A program made the translations under genes and the position numbers. The notes beneath the pieces are model-generated. The model saw only the letters and a program-made list of their open reading frames with translations. It was not told where the DNA came from and did no database searches. Positions 12,111 to 23,006 of a stretch of DNA of 64,000 nt are shown piece by piece. Position 1 is the stretch's first letter, and each line of letters starts with the position of its first letter. Source of the DNA: Oenanthe sinensis (lineage: Eukaryota; Streptophyta; Magnoliopsida; Apiales; Apiaceae); contig CM053803.1 in assembly GCA_028671895.1 (NCBI GenBank), positions 45,382,786 to 45,446,785 of the forward strand, read 5' to 3'.

Positions 12111-12416
12111 AGTCACATGAATGTCATTTTTCTTCTTAACAGTCTTAGTTACTTGATCATGCATGTTTTCATTTTTCAGGTTTTGAGTTTTCACTTGAGT
12201 TGTACTTCCTGAACTAGATGCATTTCTAGTTGACATAAAGTTTTTTCTGTTCTTGACTGGACTGGTAGACTTAGGTCTAGCAGTTTTGTTGTCTAGATTT
12301 TGACTGGTACATCCTTCAAAAAACTATTTCCTTAGTCTAAATAGATTTTGAAATTATTCATAACATTCAAGTTGTATGACATACAATCAAATTTGTACAT
12401 AATTTATGATTAACAT
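12110..12416 (-). pseudogene. Element A gag C-terminal remnant
   Basis: The minus strand encodes Lys/Ser/Thr-rich sequence (RPKSTSPVKNRKNF, STRNASSSGSTTQVKTQNL) ending in VTK and a stop. Upstream is a decayed counterpart of the Cys cluster seen in the intact gag (residues 700-712 there), here around MSYNLNVMNNFK. The LTR of element E begins at 12417 and cuts off the rest of gag; I did not find the missing N-terminal part next to E's other end. Confidence 0.55.
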
Positions 12417-14011
12417 TGAAAGTCATATGACTAGGCCTATTTGCAGTAAGTAGATGATAACTCAACTCAGAGAAGAAAGCGAAGTAAATAATAAATGTTG
12501 AATAAGGAATCAAGATGAAGAATGTCAACTAGACACGAAGAATCAGAATATCAGAAGTCTGACAAGACTGTTACTCAACACTAAAAGAAGTTCATTTATA
12601 TGATCAAGAATCGGTGTAAAATAAATAAGTAGTATCTCAAGGAGTTCAGAAGATACAGAAGATTTTAAGTGCCTACCACAGAAAGATTCCGGAAGAAAAA
12701 TTATAGAGGAAGAACAAAAAGAAGACAAGATATAAAGATCACTACAACAGAAATGAGAATCAACATTGTAGTTAGTCATCCGTGAACCAGACCAGTGTAC
12801 AAGGTGCAACAATGTCAATGAAGATTCGTCATCAAAAAGTTCAAGTGGTTAGAAAAGTTATTGTTGAAAAACAAAAGAGTTTTATCTACATCAACAATAG
12901 TCTTAAAGTCAAGACTTTAATTTAATTCTCTATTAATTAATTAAATTAATTACTTAATTTAATTAGTAAATTAATTCACTCAGAATTAATTTATTTCTTA
13001 AATTAATTAAATGATTAATTAATTTAGAATTATTTTGGAATGAAGAAGACAATGAAGACATGAAGAATCAAGTCAAATCTACGGTGGTTGTGCAGTGAAT
13101 AAACTAAATTAATTCTACTATTAAAAGTTAATTAATTATTTAATTTTATCTATTTAGATTAATTCATCTTGAATTGATTTAATTTATAAATTATTTAATT
13201 AATATTGGTGGAATTAATTAAGTTAAAAAGAAGATTTTATTTAATATTTAAAGAAAGTCTTGCTGCATAATTATAGAAAGTCTTATCGGATTAATTCAAT
13301 AAGACTTTAAAAAGTCTTACTGAATTAACCCGACAGGACTTTCTAAAAAGTCTTACCAAATCTGATCAATAAGACCTTTTAAAATTTTACCGAGCAGAAC
13401 CGATAAGATTTATTAAAAGTCTTACCGAGTGTTCTTACAAGAGTTTTAAAAAGTTTTACTGAGTTTTTCAAAAGTCTTACCGAGCAGAAAAAGTCTTGCC
13501 CAACTTATTTAAAAAGTCTTGCAGGCTTATTTATAAAGTCTTTTGATTTTTTAAATAAGTTTTATTCAAAAGTCTTGTCAGCTTTCACCTCTATAAATAT
13601 GAGGTCTTTGGCTTCATTTTCAAATAGTAGAAAACATTCAAATTAGGTAATTTGTCTACAAAGTTATATTCACAGACTTTCTGTGCTGATTTGAATTCTT
13701 AATTTCTTAAGTAGAATAATTCATGTCAAATTTATTCTAAGGAATTAAGAAATATTCTACTGAATATTGTAACACCTTTTCAAGTTTAATATACATATTT
13801 AAATTGAATCTTATTTACTTACTTGCTAATTTTCTATATCTTAAATGTTTAATCATGAAAATAGAAAGCTAGTAAGTCAGCCTCCCAAACACTACAAGGA
13901 CTCGAACCCTCAGCTAAAACAATAATTTAATTTTGCAAATTCTGAAAAGAATTTTAAATTATTGTTAGTATCGCATTCAACCCCCTTCTACGATACTTCC
14001 GGGACCCAATA
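12417..14011 (+). repeat. LTR of element E
   Basis: The 1595-bp LTR starts TGAAAGTC and ends GGGACCCAATA; the last bases have decayed from CAACA to CAATA. A TATA box, TATAAATA, lies at 13592-13599. Just upstream (13255-13575) is an array of about 15 copies of AAGTCTTACCGAG-like units. A 7-bp inverted repeat (13967-13973 and 13991-13997) flanks the C-rich box near the right end. Confidence 0.85.
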
Positions 14012-14013
14012 AT

Positions 14014-14025
14014 TGGTATCAGAGC
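14014..14025 (+). other. Primer-binding site of element E
   Basis: TGGTATCAGAGC, two bases after the LTR, is an exact match to the usual copia initiator-Met tRNA primer site. Confidence 0.9.
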
Positions 14026-14103
14026 AAACTAATTGATATACAAATCAAGATCCGCAGTCCAGTGAAGCTCAGGGTAACGAAGCTGTTTGAACTCTAAATG
14101 TCT

Positions 14104-14562
14104 AGAGGCCTTGATAAATAAATTTAGTTTTTAAATTTAGATAAATTTATTTTATAAATTTTATTTAAATAAATTTATTTTAAATAAGTTTATTATTTAA
14201 ACTTGAAAATTTTTATTTTATAAACTTAATTTAAATAAGTTTATTTTATAAATTTAAATTAAATAAATTTATCTTTAAATTTAAATAGATTTACTTTTAG
14301 AATTTAAATTGGTTTAGAAAATTTTATTTTATAAATTTAAATTTAGATAAATTTATTTTATAAATTTTATTTAAAATAAATTTATTTTATGAATTTAATT
14401 TAAATAAGTTTATTATTTAAACTTAAAAAGTTTATTTTGTAAATTTAATTTAAATAAGTTTATTTTATAAATTTAAATTAAATAAATTTATTCTTTAAAT
14501 TTAAATAGATTAACTTTTATAATTTAAATTTATTTAGATAATTTTATTTTATAAATTTATTT
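14104..14562 (+). repeat. AT-rich repetitive leader of element E
   Basis: The segment is almost pure A/T, built from imperfect copies of AAATTTAAATAAATTTATTTT. A larger unit of about 210 bp seems to be present twice. The intact element carries a similar AT-rich array between PBS and gag (56510-56840). Confidence 0.7.
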
Positions 14563-15005
14563 TGTTACCCGGATAAATAGTCTATTATAGAAGGGTGGAT
14601 GAATATAATAGTACCAAATAATCGACACAAGTATGTAAAAGATGAACATCGTTGTATTAATAATAAACTGTACACAAAACTCTCTCAAGAAATTCACTAT
14701 TCTTAAGAGCTGCTAGGTTATGAGAATAATATAACTTGAATGAATACTTAATGTAAACGTAATTCTGTGTTTATATATATACAGTTACAAATCCAATTGC
14801 AAAACAGATATTGATAATAATAGCTTCCACAAGGTAATAGAATTGTATTTGAATTCCTTCTTCACTATCCAAATCAAATTCTAATTTGTGTGTTTCCTTC
14901 TTTGACAAACTCTGATGATAAACTCTATCGGTTTGATAATCTCTGATAGAGTATTCTCTATTAGAGTAAACTCTGATTGAGTATTCTCTGATAGAGTAAA
15001 CTCTG
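14563..15005 (-). repeat. Truncated LTR F
   Basis: It starts TGTTACCCGG with a C-rich box (14590-14603) flanked by perfect 8-bp arms, the signature of the U5 end of these LTRs. A TATA-like run lies at 14771-14780 and an array of ACTCTGATAGAGTA-like units at 14915-15005. It then passes into the gag of element C near 15006, so upstream U3 is missing. The motif array differs from that of C's own LTR, so F belongs to another family and the junction is chimeric. Confidence 0.7.
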
Positions 15006-16316
15006 TCCTACAACTTCCTGGGTTAGAACTGGTACCTCTGGTTCATATGATGTCTCAGCCATGAGGGCAAAGTTTGCTGCATGGGTAACTTCTTCCTCAT
15101 CTGAATCATCCCAAGCTCTGCCTTCTGTTACAACTAAAGCTCTCTTTCCATGTATTTCCTTCACCAGGGCTTCATACTTTCTTTTGAGGGCTTCATAAGT
15201 TTCTTTGGGATATGTCTGTTTCGGCTTCTTGCAGTCTGTAGCAAAATGTCCAGCTTCACCACAGTTATAGCATTTGAACTTCATTTTGAAATCCAAAGGT
15301 GATTTGTAGCTGGTACTCTTGCTTTTCCCTTTATAACCTTAAGAACTACCACCACCCTTAGTAACCCGATAGTAAGACGAAGATTTTCTCTGTGGTCGGT
15401 TACTCTTTCTGAATCTTATGTTGCTGAACTTCCTTGCCATGTATGCCATGACACTATCATCCATGTTGTCCAGCTCTTCTTGGGTGAAGTAGTCATCATC
15501 ACTATTTGACGTGCACTCATCATCATTTTCAACTTGATGTGGTGCAGGTGATGATTTAGGTTTTTCTGCAATCATTGCCTTTTTAGACTCTTCCTCATTA
15601 GCAATTAATCCTAATGCAGCTTCCTTTCCTCTTGAATCATTATCCCATGCTTGATCTTGAAGGGTCTCCAGCCCATAGGTCTTTAAAATTCCATAATATT
15701 CTTCCAGAGAAGTTGTATGCAAATCTCTGCTTTCTCTAACAGCATAGACTCTATGTTCAATGATCTTTGGCTGGTTCCTTAGATATCTCGTGTTGACTTC
15801 AACCACGGGGAGAGTTATACCTCTCAGATTCAAATCCAACACTAACTGACTGAATCTTAGATAGACATTTGTTATGATTTCTCCCTTTTTTATTCTGAAG
15901 GTGTCATACTCCATCTTGAGTATAAGTGTTTTATTGCTTCTGACCTCAGCGGTACCTTCCATGACGACCTCTATTTTATCCCAAATCTTCTTCGCTGTAG
16001 TTAGTCCTTTGACTACATTAAACATCTCATGATCTAGGGATTCCATCAATGTTTGTCGAACGGATGTATCGAAAGCTATTTGCTCCTTATCAGCATCTAA
16101 AAAGTCCGCTGCCTTCTTAGGCTCAGACCGTTGTGGAACAATCATATCTCCTTCCATATGCTCAGGAACAACAACCATTGGTACAAATTTACCCTTGTCA
16201 AGGACTTCCAGATATTCAGGATTGACGGACTCAAGGTAAAGTTTCATTCTCAACACCCATTCTCCATAGTGATCTCGGTCGAACATTGGAATTTTGATAT
16301 GATTTTTAGGTGCCAT
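15006..16316 (-). pseudogene. Element C gag remnant
   Basis: The frame starts with MAPKNHIKIPMFDRDHYGEW and continues with the UBN2 gag domain (TAKKIWDKIEVVMEGTAEVR, residues about 105-135). A full zinc knuckle CYNCGEAGHFATDC and KKPKQ follow, then the conserved acidic WDDSDEEE. A single in-frame TAA at 15339-15341 interrupts an otherwise open frame just before the knuckle. The frame enters LTR F near 15006, so the C-terminal half, including the coiled coil, is missing. It is related to, but clearly diverged from, the gag of the intact element. Confidence 0.85.
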
Positions 16317-17127
16317 CTTATTGTAGATTTAAAGTAGAGATAATAAACTTTTCTTATTACTTGAGTAGTAATTAAAAGAAAATCGAATTATCTCAGAATA
16401 AACCTGGTCACAAAAAAAATTCCTAAGTACCCAAGACTAGGCTGTGTAGAAACTCTATGTAGAACTTTTGCCTAAGTCGAAATTTCACCAAGTAGAAAAT
16501 CTGTCAAGTAGAAATTCTCACTAAGTCGAAATTCAGTCCATGTCGAAATTTTCACTAAGTAGAGATTTTGCTCAATTCGAAATTTCTAAGTAGAAAATCT
16601 CAAGTAGAAATTCTATGTAGAACTTTTTGTCCTTATAGAAAATTTGCTGCAGGTCACTTTTAATATTGAATAAACAATATTATTTTCACACTTTTTGACT
16701 TTTATGTCTTTTCTCACCTAACACCCATGTGACAGGTATAGAGTAATCTTTAATATCTTTTTGTGCAGTGAGAAAGTTTTCCAATCAAAAGCCAATAACA
16801 CCTTTTTCACTTTTTATCTTTTGAAAAAGGGAATCAAAAGTTGCTGGGTTTGTCTTCTTTATCAAGAACAGTGATGACTTCTTGAAGAACACCAAGACTC
16901 AAAGTACCCAGAATAATTCACAAAAATTATCTAAAATCCACCCAAGCTAAATAATCACACCTGGAGTATTTAAATAATTTTTAGGATGAGTTTTCACTGA
17001 TAAACGAATTAAAGCACACTTTTCAAGAAAAGCTTGAAAAGTAGATCTAGAAATGAAAGCTCACAAATCTTCTACCAAACACAAGGATCTATGTTTTGTA
17101 TGTTAAACATATAGCTTTGATACCAAT
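16317..17127 (-). repeat. Element C leader with GTAGAAATTCTC-type motifs and PBS
   Basis: Non-coding leader between PBS and gag. At 16430-16640 there are about a dozen copies of GTAGAAATTCT, GTCGAAATTTC and similar, the same motif family found in C's LTR at 17543-17815. The PBS is at 17114-17125 (minus TGGTATCAAAGC, one base from canonical), two bases from the LTR. Confidence 0.7.
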
Positions 17128-18366
17128 TGTTAGGTCCAAATGTGTTGTAGAGGGGGGGGGGGTGAATACAACTTTTTAGATTTATGAAGCAATAAATACT
17201 ATGTAATAAATGACCACATGATTCAAGGAATATATGTCTTATATATAACTTGGAAGAGTTGCTACAACATTCATTACTATAGTACAACAGAAGTAAAGAG
17301 GGTAGTAAATGATACTAAGCTCTGTGAATACTCTCTCTCTCTTTTACAAGTGTTTCTATCAAATATTGCTCTATTTAAATGTTACACGAGTACTTCTATT
17401 TATACTACTTGTAATCTATGACTTGTAGTCTTCAACAGATAAGATATGAGTGGTCCAATGTTGTCAACGTAATTCTTATCTTGTCTTGAAAGCTTGGAAA
17501 TAGCCAACCAGATGATGCCATGTGTCATGTTGAAATTGTCCTCTATGTAGAATTTCTACTTACCATCTCGAACATTTAAGTAGAACTTCTACATAGGAAT
17601 TTTCTACTTACATTCTATCTCGAATATTTAAGTAGAACTTCTACATAGGAATTACTACTTAGGCTCTATCTCGAATATTCTAAGTAGAACTTCTACATAG
17701 GAATTTCGAGATAGCTTCCTTCCAGTGTAATTAGAAAATATTCCACTTCCAGAATTTCTACTTGGTTCTAAGTAGAAACTTATCTAGAATTTCTAGATAG
17801 AAATTTCTACATAGGTTCCCCAGTAAGTACTTAGAGAAATTCTGGGCTTCAACTAGAAACTTCAATGCAACATCTTGAACTTGTGATTTCTTTTTGTCTT
17901 CTATATTCTTCAACAAGCTCTTGAACATGGATCTCTACCACTGACATAAACTTGCTAACAATGTCCTGACACTTGATGCAATGGTCTGGTTCATAAGTGA
18001 CTAGTCTTGATAGGGTTCTTTCTTCTGAATAGATTACTATATTCAGTTAGTAATGTGGCTTTCCAATTATCGCTTTCCTGCTTCTTCACTTGAAATCAAT
18101 TAGTCTTATTGATACTGATTGTTATGATCTTGATTATTTAAGTTACACATCACTGAGGCATGAACAACTTTGACTTGAACTTCTTACAGTGATTACATCT
18201 TTGATTGATCATAATTAGCCATGTTAAATTGTATCAATTACCTTGTCTTCAATATGTATTAATTTCTTTGTGACTTCTTGTTCTTTATTGTCTTTCGGTT
18301 AAATTTCTTTTCTTCAGTTGAGTTACATTAGTTACAGTGTTACAAGTTTAGACACTCTGCCTTTCA
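17128..18366 (-). repeat. 5' LTR of element C
   Basis: The 1239-bp LTR starts TGTTAGGTCC and ends CTCTGCCTTTCA. Its edges match the intact element's LTR (TGTTAGGTCC...ATGCCTTTCA). 6-bp arms (17144-17149 and 17167-17172) surround a G run. A TATAAATA box (minus) is at 17397-17404, with an array of TAGAACTTCTACATAG and TAGAAATTTCTA palindromes just upstream at 17543-17815. The flank to the right (GGTAT) is inside pol of element B, so C inserted into B. Confidence 0.85.
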
Positions 18367-18793
18367 GGTATGTTTGATTTGAGTCATTAGTTTTAAGACG
18401 TTTGTTATTCACATTATAGATAGGAGTGTCTAAATCAAGAACATATAAACCATTAAATAAACGTGCAATCCCATATGTAACATTATTCAAAGAAAAGGAA
18501 CAACTATTGTTCTGAATTAAAAATGCAAAACCTTTCTTGTCCAAACAAGAAACCGAAATAATGTTTCTGCAAATTGCAGGCACTAAAAAACAGTTATCAA
18601 GTTCTAAAATAAGCCTAGTGGGCAATGATAAATAATAAGTCCCTACAACTAAAGCAGCAACTTTTGCTCCATTGCCAACTCGTAGGTCGACCTCTCCCTT
18701 TGCCAAAGTCCTACTATTTTGCACCTCCTGCACATTTATACAAATGTGAGAACCACATCCAGTATCCAATACCCATGATGTAGAAGTAGACAA
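18367..18793 (-). pseudogene. Element B pol start (protease), cut by C
   Basis: The minus strand encodes STSTSWVLDTGCGSHIC, the copia protease with catalytic LDTG. Then comes YLSLPTRLILELDNCFLVPA with NIISVSCLDKKGF, a pattern typical of a plant copia lineage distinct from Sireviruses. The frame runs into C's LTR at 18366. The rest of pol should lie on the far side of C but is not recognisable there, so the left part of B is missing or moved. Confidence 0.85.
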
Positions 18794-19672
18794 ATTGACC
18801 TCTATAAATACTTGAATCAGAAGCTTGACCAGCCTTCTTCTTCTTCAGATCCTCCAAATAAGCATGACAGTTTCTCTTCCAATGACCTGGTTTACCACAG
18901 TAGTGACAATCACCCTTGCAACAGCACCCTTAGGCTTTAAAGCCTGTTTGGGATTAGCCTTTGGCTTGGGACCAGAAGCAGATCCAATCTCCTTTTTTCC
19001 CTTCCATTTGCCTTTCTTATTAGCCTTATCTTTGTTATCTACCATCAATATGGCAGCAGGTTCAACCTTTTTCATGTTGGTTTCAGCAGTTCGTAACATG
19101 GCCAACAATTCAGTGGGTGTTTTGTCTATCTCATTTATATTGTAGTTCATAACAAAATGAGTATAGTTGTGGTTCAAAGTTTGCAAGATCAAATCAATAT
19201 GAGCTTCCGGACCAATCGGGAAACCCAAAGTATCAAGATACTCAATATAACCTATCATCTTTAGAACATGTGGTTGAACAGGTTCACGCTCTCCCTGTTT
19301 GCAAGCATACAGTGCTTTGCTCGTGTCGAACCTTTCTTGACGTGCCTGTCCCTCAAACATTCTTTAAAGGTGTTCAATCATCTCATAAGCATCAATATGC
19401 TCATGTTGTTTTTGAAGCTCAGCACTCATGGTTGCCAGCATGAGACACTCAACATCATTCGCATCATCAATATGCTTCTGATAAGCATTTTGCTGAACAC
19501 GAGTTGCATTCTTAGCAGAAGGAGCAGGTGAAGGAATTTCAATGACGTGAAGCTTTCGCTCTTGCCTGAGGACAATCCTCAAATTCCTATACCAATCAAG
19601 GAAGTTAGTTCATGTCAGCTTGTCCTTCTCAAGGGTTGCTCTCACAGAGAAGTTATTTGTGTTGTTTGCCAT
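18794..19672 (-). pseudogene. Element B gag remnant
   Basis: The start codon is at 19670-19672 (MANNTNNFSVRATLEKDKL), followed at once by a stop and then NFLDWYRNLRIVLRQERKLH. After a frame change near 19362 come ALYACKQGEREPVQPHVLKM, GYIEYLDTLGFP and ELLAMLRTAETNMKK, the UBN2-type gag of this lineage. A complete zinc knuckle CHYCGKPGHWKRNC lies near 18900 in another frame, then AYLEDLKKKK. The short gag without a coiled-coil tail contrasts with the 811-residue Sirevirus gag. Confidence 0.85.
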
Positions 19673-21403
19673 TAAATAACTACAATGTTTAAAATGCATA
19701 TTAGTTAGTTGCAGAAGTTTAATTATGTTCAAGTGATTATCATATACATTCATAATATATACCTCCCACTATTTTTATCAAATCAATATCCCTAATTATT
19801 AATTCGGAAAGCATTTCATTAAATCTTTCTAGTGAGCCAAGATCCATATTTCATCCATGTTTTAAGATAGCATTGGCTAATACACCCAAAACACGACTAT
19901 TTAGGTAGACAACATTAGTCGATTATATCAAATATAACTCTTGGATAGTTTGGTGGAACAACACTTTGTACACATTTATCCAATAAATCTCACCAAACTC
20001 TATGCCTCTAAACCCACAATCCTATTGTGATGATTTAGTTAAGTTAGACCCAATGTTTTAACAAACTAAGTCACTTACTTATCACGTCTTCCCATGATTG
20101 ATAAAAGCACCTTGCTTTGGCAAACCCACTCCTTCTCAATCTAGATCTTGACGAGTATTAAAATTGGAAAGCATCCGATTAACTTAATATGTATTTAGGG
20201 ATTTTAATATTTATATGAACGATCATAATCCCATCATAAAGAGATTCTCAATTTTTCCTTGATCAAATAATCCATTTCAATATTCGTCAATGGTTCGATT
20301 TCCAGATCGACAGAGAAGTCACAAGCGGTCTCACTTAAAACCCAACTTTCTTACGAATAATAATTCGCTTTTGACAAAATCTCCTCATATCAGAAAAAGA
20401 AAATTCATATTCAATACCGTGTTTCATAAACACAAGAATTTCATGATCGTTTGTTTGATTTTATCTTTCTTAAGCAAGCATGACATGGGTGTCGTATCTA
20501 ATACATACATCATTCTAACACATACGTATCTACACATACATTCATATACATATATGTATTGTGCGTAAATTAAACATGTTTGGTTATGGCCCCATCCTAT
20601 GTGATATTTCCAAGCTAATGAAATTATCAGGGTCAATCTATGGTGGTTTCAAATACTACACTATTACATGTCTTTATCTTCTTCATTGCTCCGTCATCTG
20701 GATTGCCTCCTAGCTTCCTTGCTTCCAAGTCTCCATTGAACAATTAGATTGAATAATAAATAAATCTATTCTAATGAAATTACAAAAAGAACTCGAGTTA
20801 CATTCAAGATTAACAATTACAATGAATAAACGACATGCAAGTCGTATTTAAAAACCAAAACCATAAAACAAAACCACTATCCTATGGGTCTTTAGGCCAT
20901 AACAATCCACTATGTTATCACATAACACATGTAATATATCTCAGATTATATAAACATATCATATAATCATATATAATAAATTTCAAAATTTCAGAAAATC
21001 AAATAAATTTCAGAAAATAATAAATCGCCATTTAGGGGCCTGTAATATCGTCAAAAGGCTTACAGACGCGAAGCTGAATTTGTCAGTATTGTTCAGTGAC
21101 ACGATTCCAGTCAGAAAACACATATCGTTTGCAAAAATCGGACACTGGACACAGATTTCAGAAAATCTACCGAAGCCGTTTCAGAATTCGTATCGAATAT
21201 GATTTCCATAACAAGAACAAACATGTATCATATACATACAGCAATACACACAATATTCCCATGATTATAAAACACATGAATATCATATATTCAAAATCAT
21301 ATAAAACATATATATCAATATATAGTCATGGCATATCATATATATGTTTACATATATCGAAAAACTATTAAACACATAACCAAATCATCCCATTATACAC
21401 GTA
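19673..21403 (-). other. Non-coding stretch between B gag and PBS
   Basis: 1.7 kb with no credible ORF. It is longer than a usual copia leader and may include a later insertion, but I cannot see clear termini. Short ORFs on both strands look random. Confidence 0.5.
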
Positions 21404-21415
21404 GCTCTGATGCCA
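21404..21415 (-). other. Primer-binding site of element B
   Basis: The minus strand reads TGGCATCAGAGC, one base from the initiator-Met tRNA site, one base away from the LTR end. Confidence 0.8.
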
Positions 21416-21416
21416 T

Positions 21417-23006
21417 TGAAGGGTTTCGGACATGAAAATGCAGCGGAATTAACGTAAAAATAATAAAAATCGAAACCCAATCGCAGGATCCATGTATAAC
21501 GTTGGATGATTATGGTGAAGAAGTCTGTACATTAATAAAGCTTTCCGTAAGTTGTTTAATGGAAGTCCAGAAAAGATGAATCACAGCAGTCCTTTAGTGC
21601 AAAGATCTGCTCTCCAAAGAAGTCCACACGAATGCCCGATCGTCCTACGATCACCGGAGTCGGTACTAGCCGAATTGTTTGTCTCTCTCTCTCTCTCTCT
21701 CTTTCTCTAGCCTCTCTTGATGTTGAGCAGCTATGGTTTTTCTCTAAAAACGAAATCTCATGATCAAACCCTAATACTATACATCATTATGTATATATAT
21801 GGGATATAGAGATTTTGGGTCTAACCCTAATCCATGTGGTTTCCAAAAACCCATTATGACTTTGGGTTATTATTATTATTATATCTGAATTCTAATATAA
21901 TTAATCAAGTCCCACTTAATTAATTCAATAATTAAATTTGAATAATATTAATACTTATTAAATCCGAATTCTAATATAATTAATTAAATCACACTTAATT
22001 AATTCAATAATTAAATTCGAATAAACAATAATATATTTAAATTCATAATTTAAATAAACCTCCGTTTTGACGTTCTTTGTGTGTGATCCTTTAGGTTATT
22101 ATTACGTTGACAATAATTTTATTATCTAATAATAAAATTATAAACAATGAGTGGCATCTAGTAATACACCATTGTTACCCAAGTAACAATAATAATTGGT
22201 GATTCAATTAAACCTTTCGTGAATAATGTTCCATGTAATATAATCCTTTTAACCTTATATTATAGATCAAACTTGAGGCATGTATAGTGTCATCCTCTTC
22301 AACGTTTAATCTCGGTTTCCTTGATCAATGAGTAGACTATTTAAATAAATCAATATTTGAGCATGACCATGCATTTCATAGTCTCACTCAATCAAGAGGC
22401 CAATAATATCACTCATAGAATTGGAGGGTTAAATCCTATATCTATCATTCATATTCCTCATACGATTCATAGCATTCCCAATGTCCACCTTTATCATTAC
22501 CCGGTTAAAGTTAACTTTGAGTGTAATCAAAGTATATTAATTCTCGTATAGAAATATAATGATTTCAAGTCAGAGGATCATTACATCATTATCACTGTGA
22601 GATTTATTATGACACTTATTAACATGTAGAATCTCACGGCGGGTCTTTCCAGTGTCATGTATTGATACATACACTTATGTTCTTGACTTTAGTATCACCA
22701 TACCTATGACCAATGAGATGTGGTCATCTGTCAACAAACATACTAGTCTTATTGCATTATTACTGTCCTTAAATAATAATAATTGACTAGGGAATTTTAG
22801 GAATAAAATACTATTTATATAATCTCATTTTTAAGTCACATACTTAAAGATATATATTACGTATTAATATTCCAAGAACATTTATTATTCTTTCAATTTA
22901 TGATGCAGTAAATAAAGACATAATAAATATTAGTTAAATAATCACATAACACAATTGTTTTCAATAAAATATCAAAAGTATTGTCTCTAGGACACCAATA
23001 CTAACA
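21417..23006 (-). repeat. 5' LTR of element B
   Basis: The 1590-bp LTR has plus-strand edges TGAAGGGTTT and ATACTAACA. Read on the minus strand it starts TGTTAGTATTGG with GTGTCCTAGAGACAATAC, a start typical of a common plant copia LTR family. A CT microsatellite lies at about 21681-21710. A 7-bp inverted repeat (22977-22983 and 22996-23002) sits at the U3 edge. The right flank GTAGG belongs to element B2. This LTR lacks the C-rich U5 box of the Sirevirus-type elements. Confidence 0.85.

Larger units (their letters stand above)
3779..12416 (-). mobile_element. Degenerate Sirevirus-like element A with third ORF
   Basis: Reading the minus strand from right to left: gag C-terminus (12110-12416), gag/pol boundary, pol (8782-12055), a spacer with a short-repeat array (7946-8781) and a long third ORF (3785-7945). 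E interrupts its gag on the right and D its third ORF on the left. Ty1/copia order (PR-INT-RT-RH) plus a third ORF after pol is the layout known for Sireviruses such as SIRE1. Every ORF has stops or frameshifts, so this is an old copy. Confidence 0.75.
12417..14562 (+). mobile_element. Element E: plus-strand LTR, PBS and leader
   Basis: This is the only retroelement piece in the nest on the plus strand. The LTR (12417-14011) is followed by the PBS (14014-14025) and an AT-rich repetitive leader cut off at 14562 by the LTR fragment F. No gag or pol of E is visible. Its LTR starts like the intact element's LTR (TGAAAGTCATATG against TGAAAGGCATATG), which fixes the start. The LTR family also matches the fragment at 28574, in opposite orientation. 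Confidence 0.75.

Noticed and set aside
17150..17162. G run as a G-quadruplex switch
   Set aside because: It is the C-rich U5 box with extra bases; run length varies between copies and may include sequencing error.
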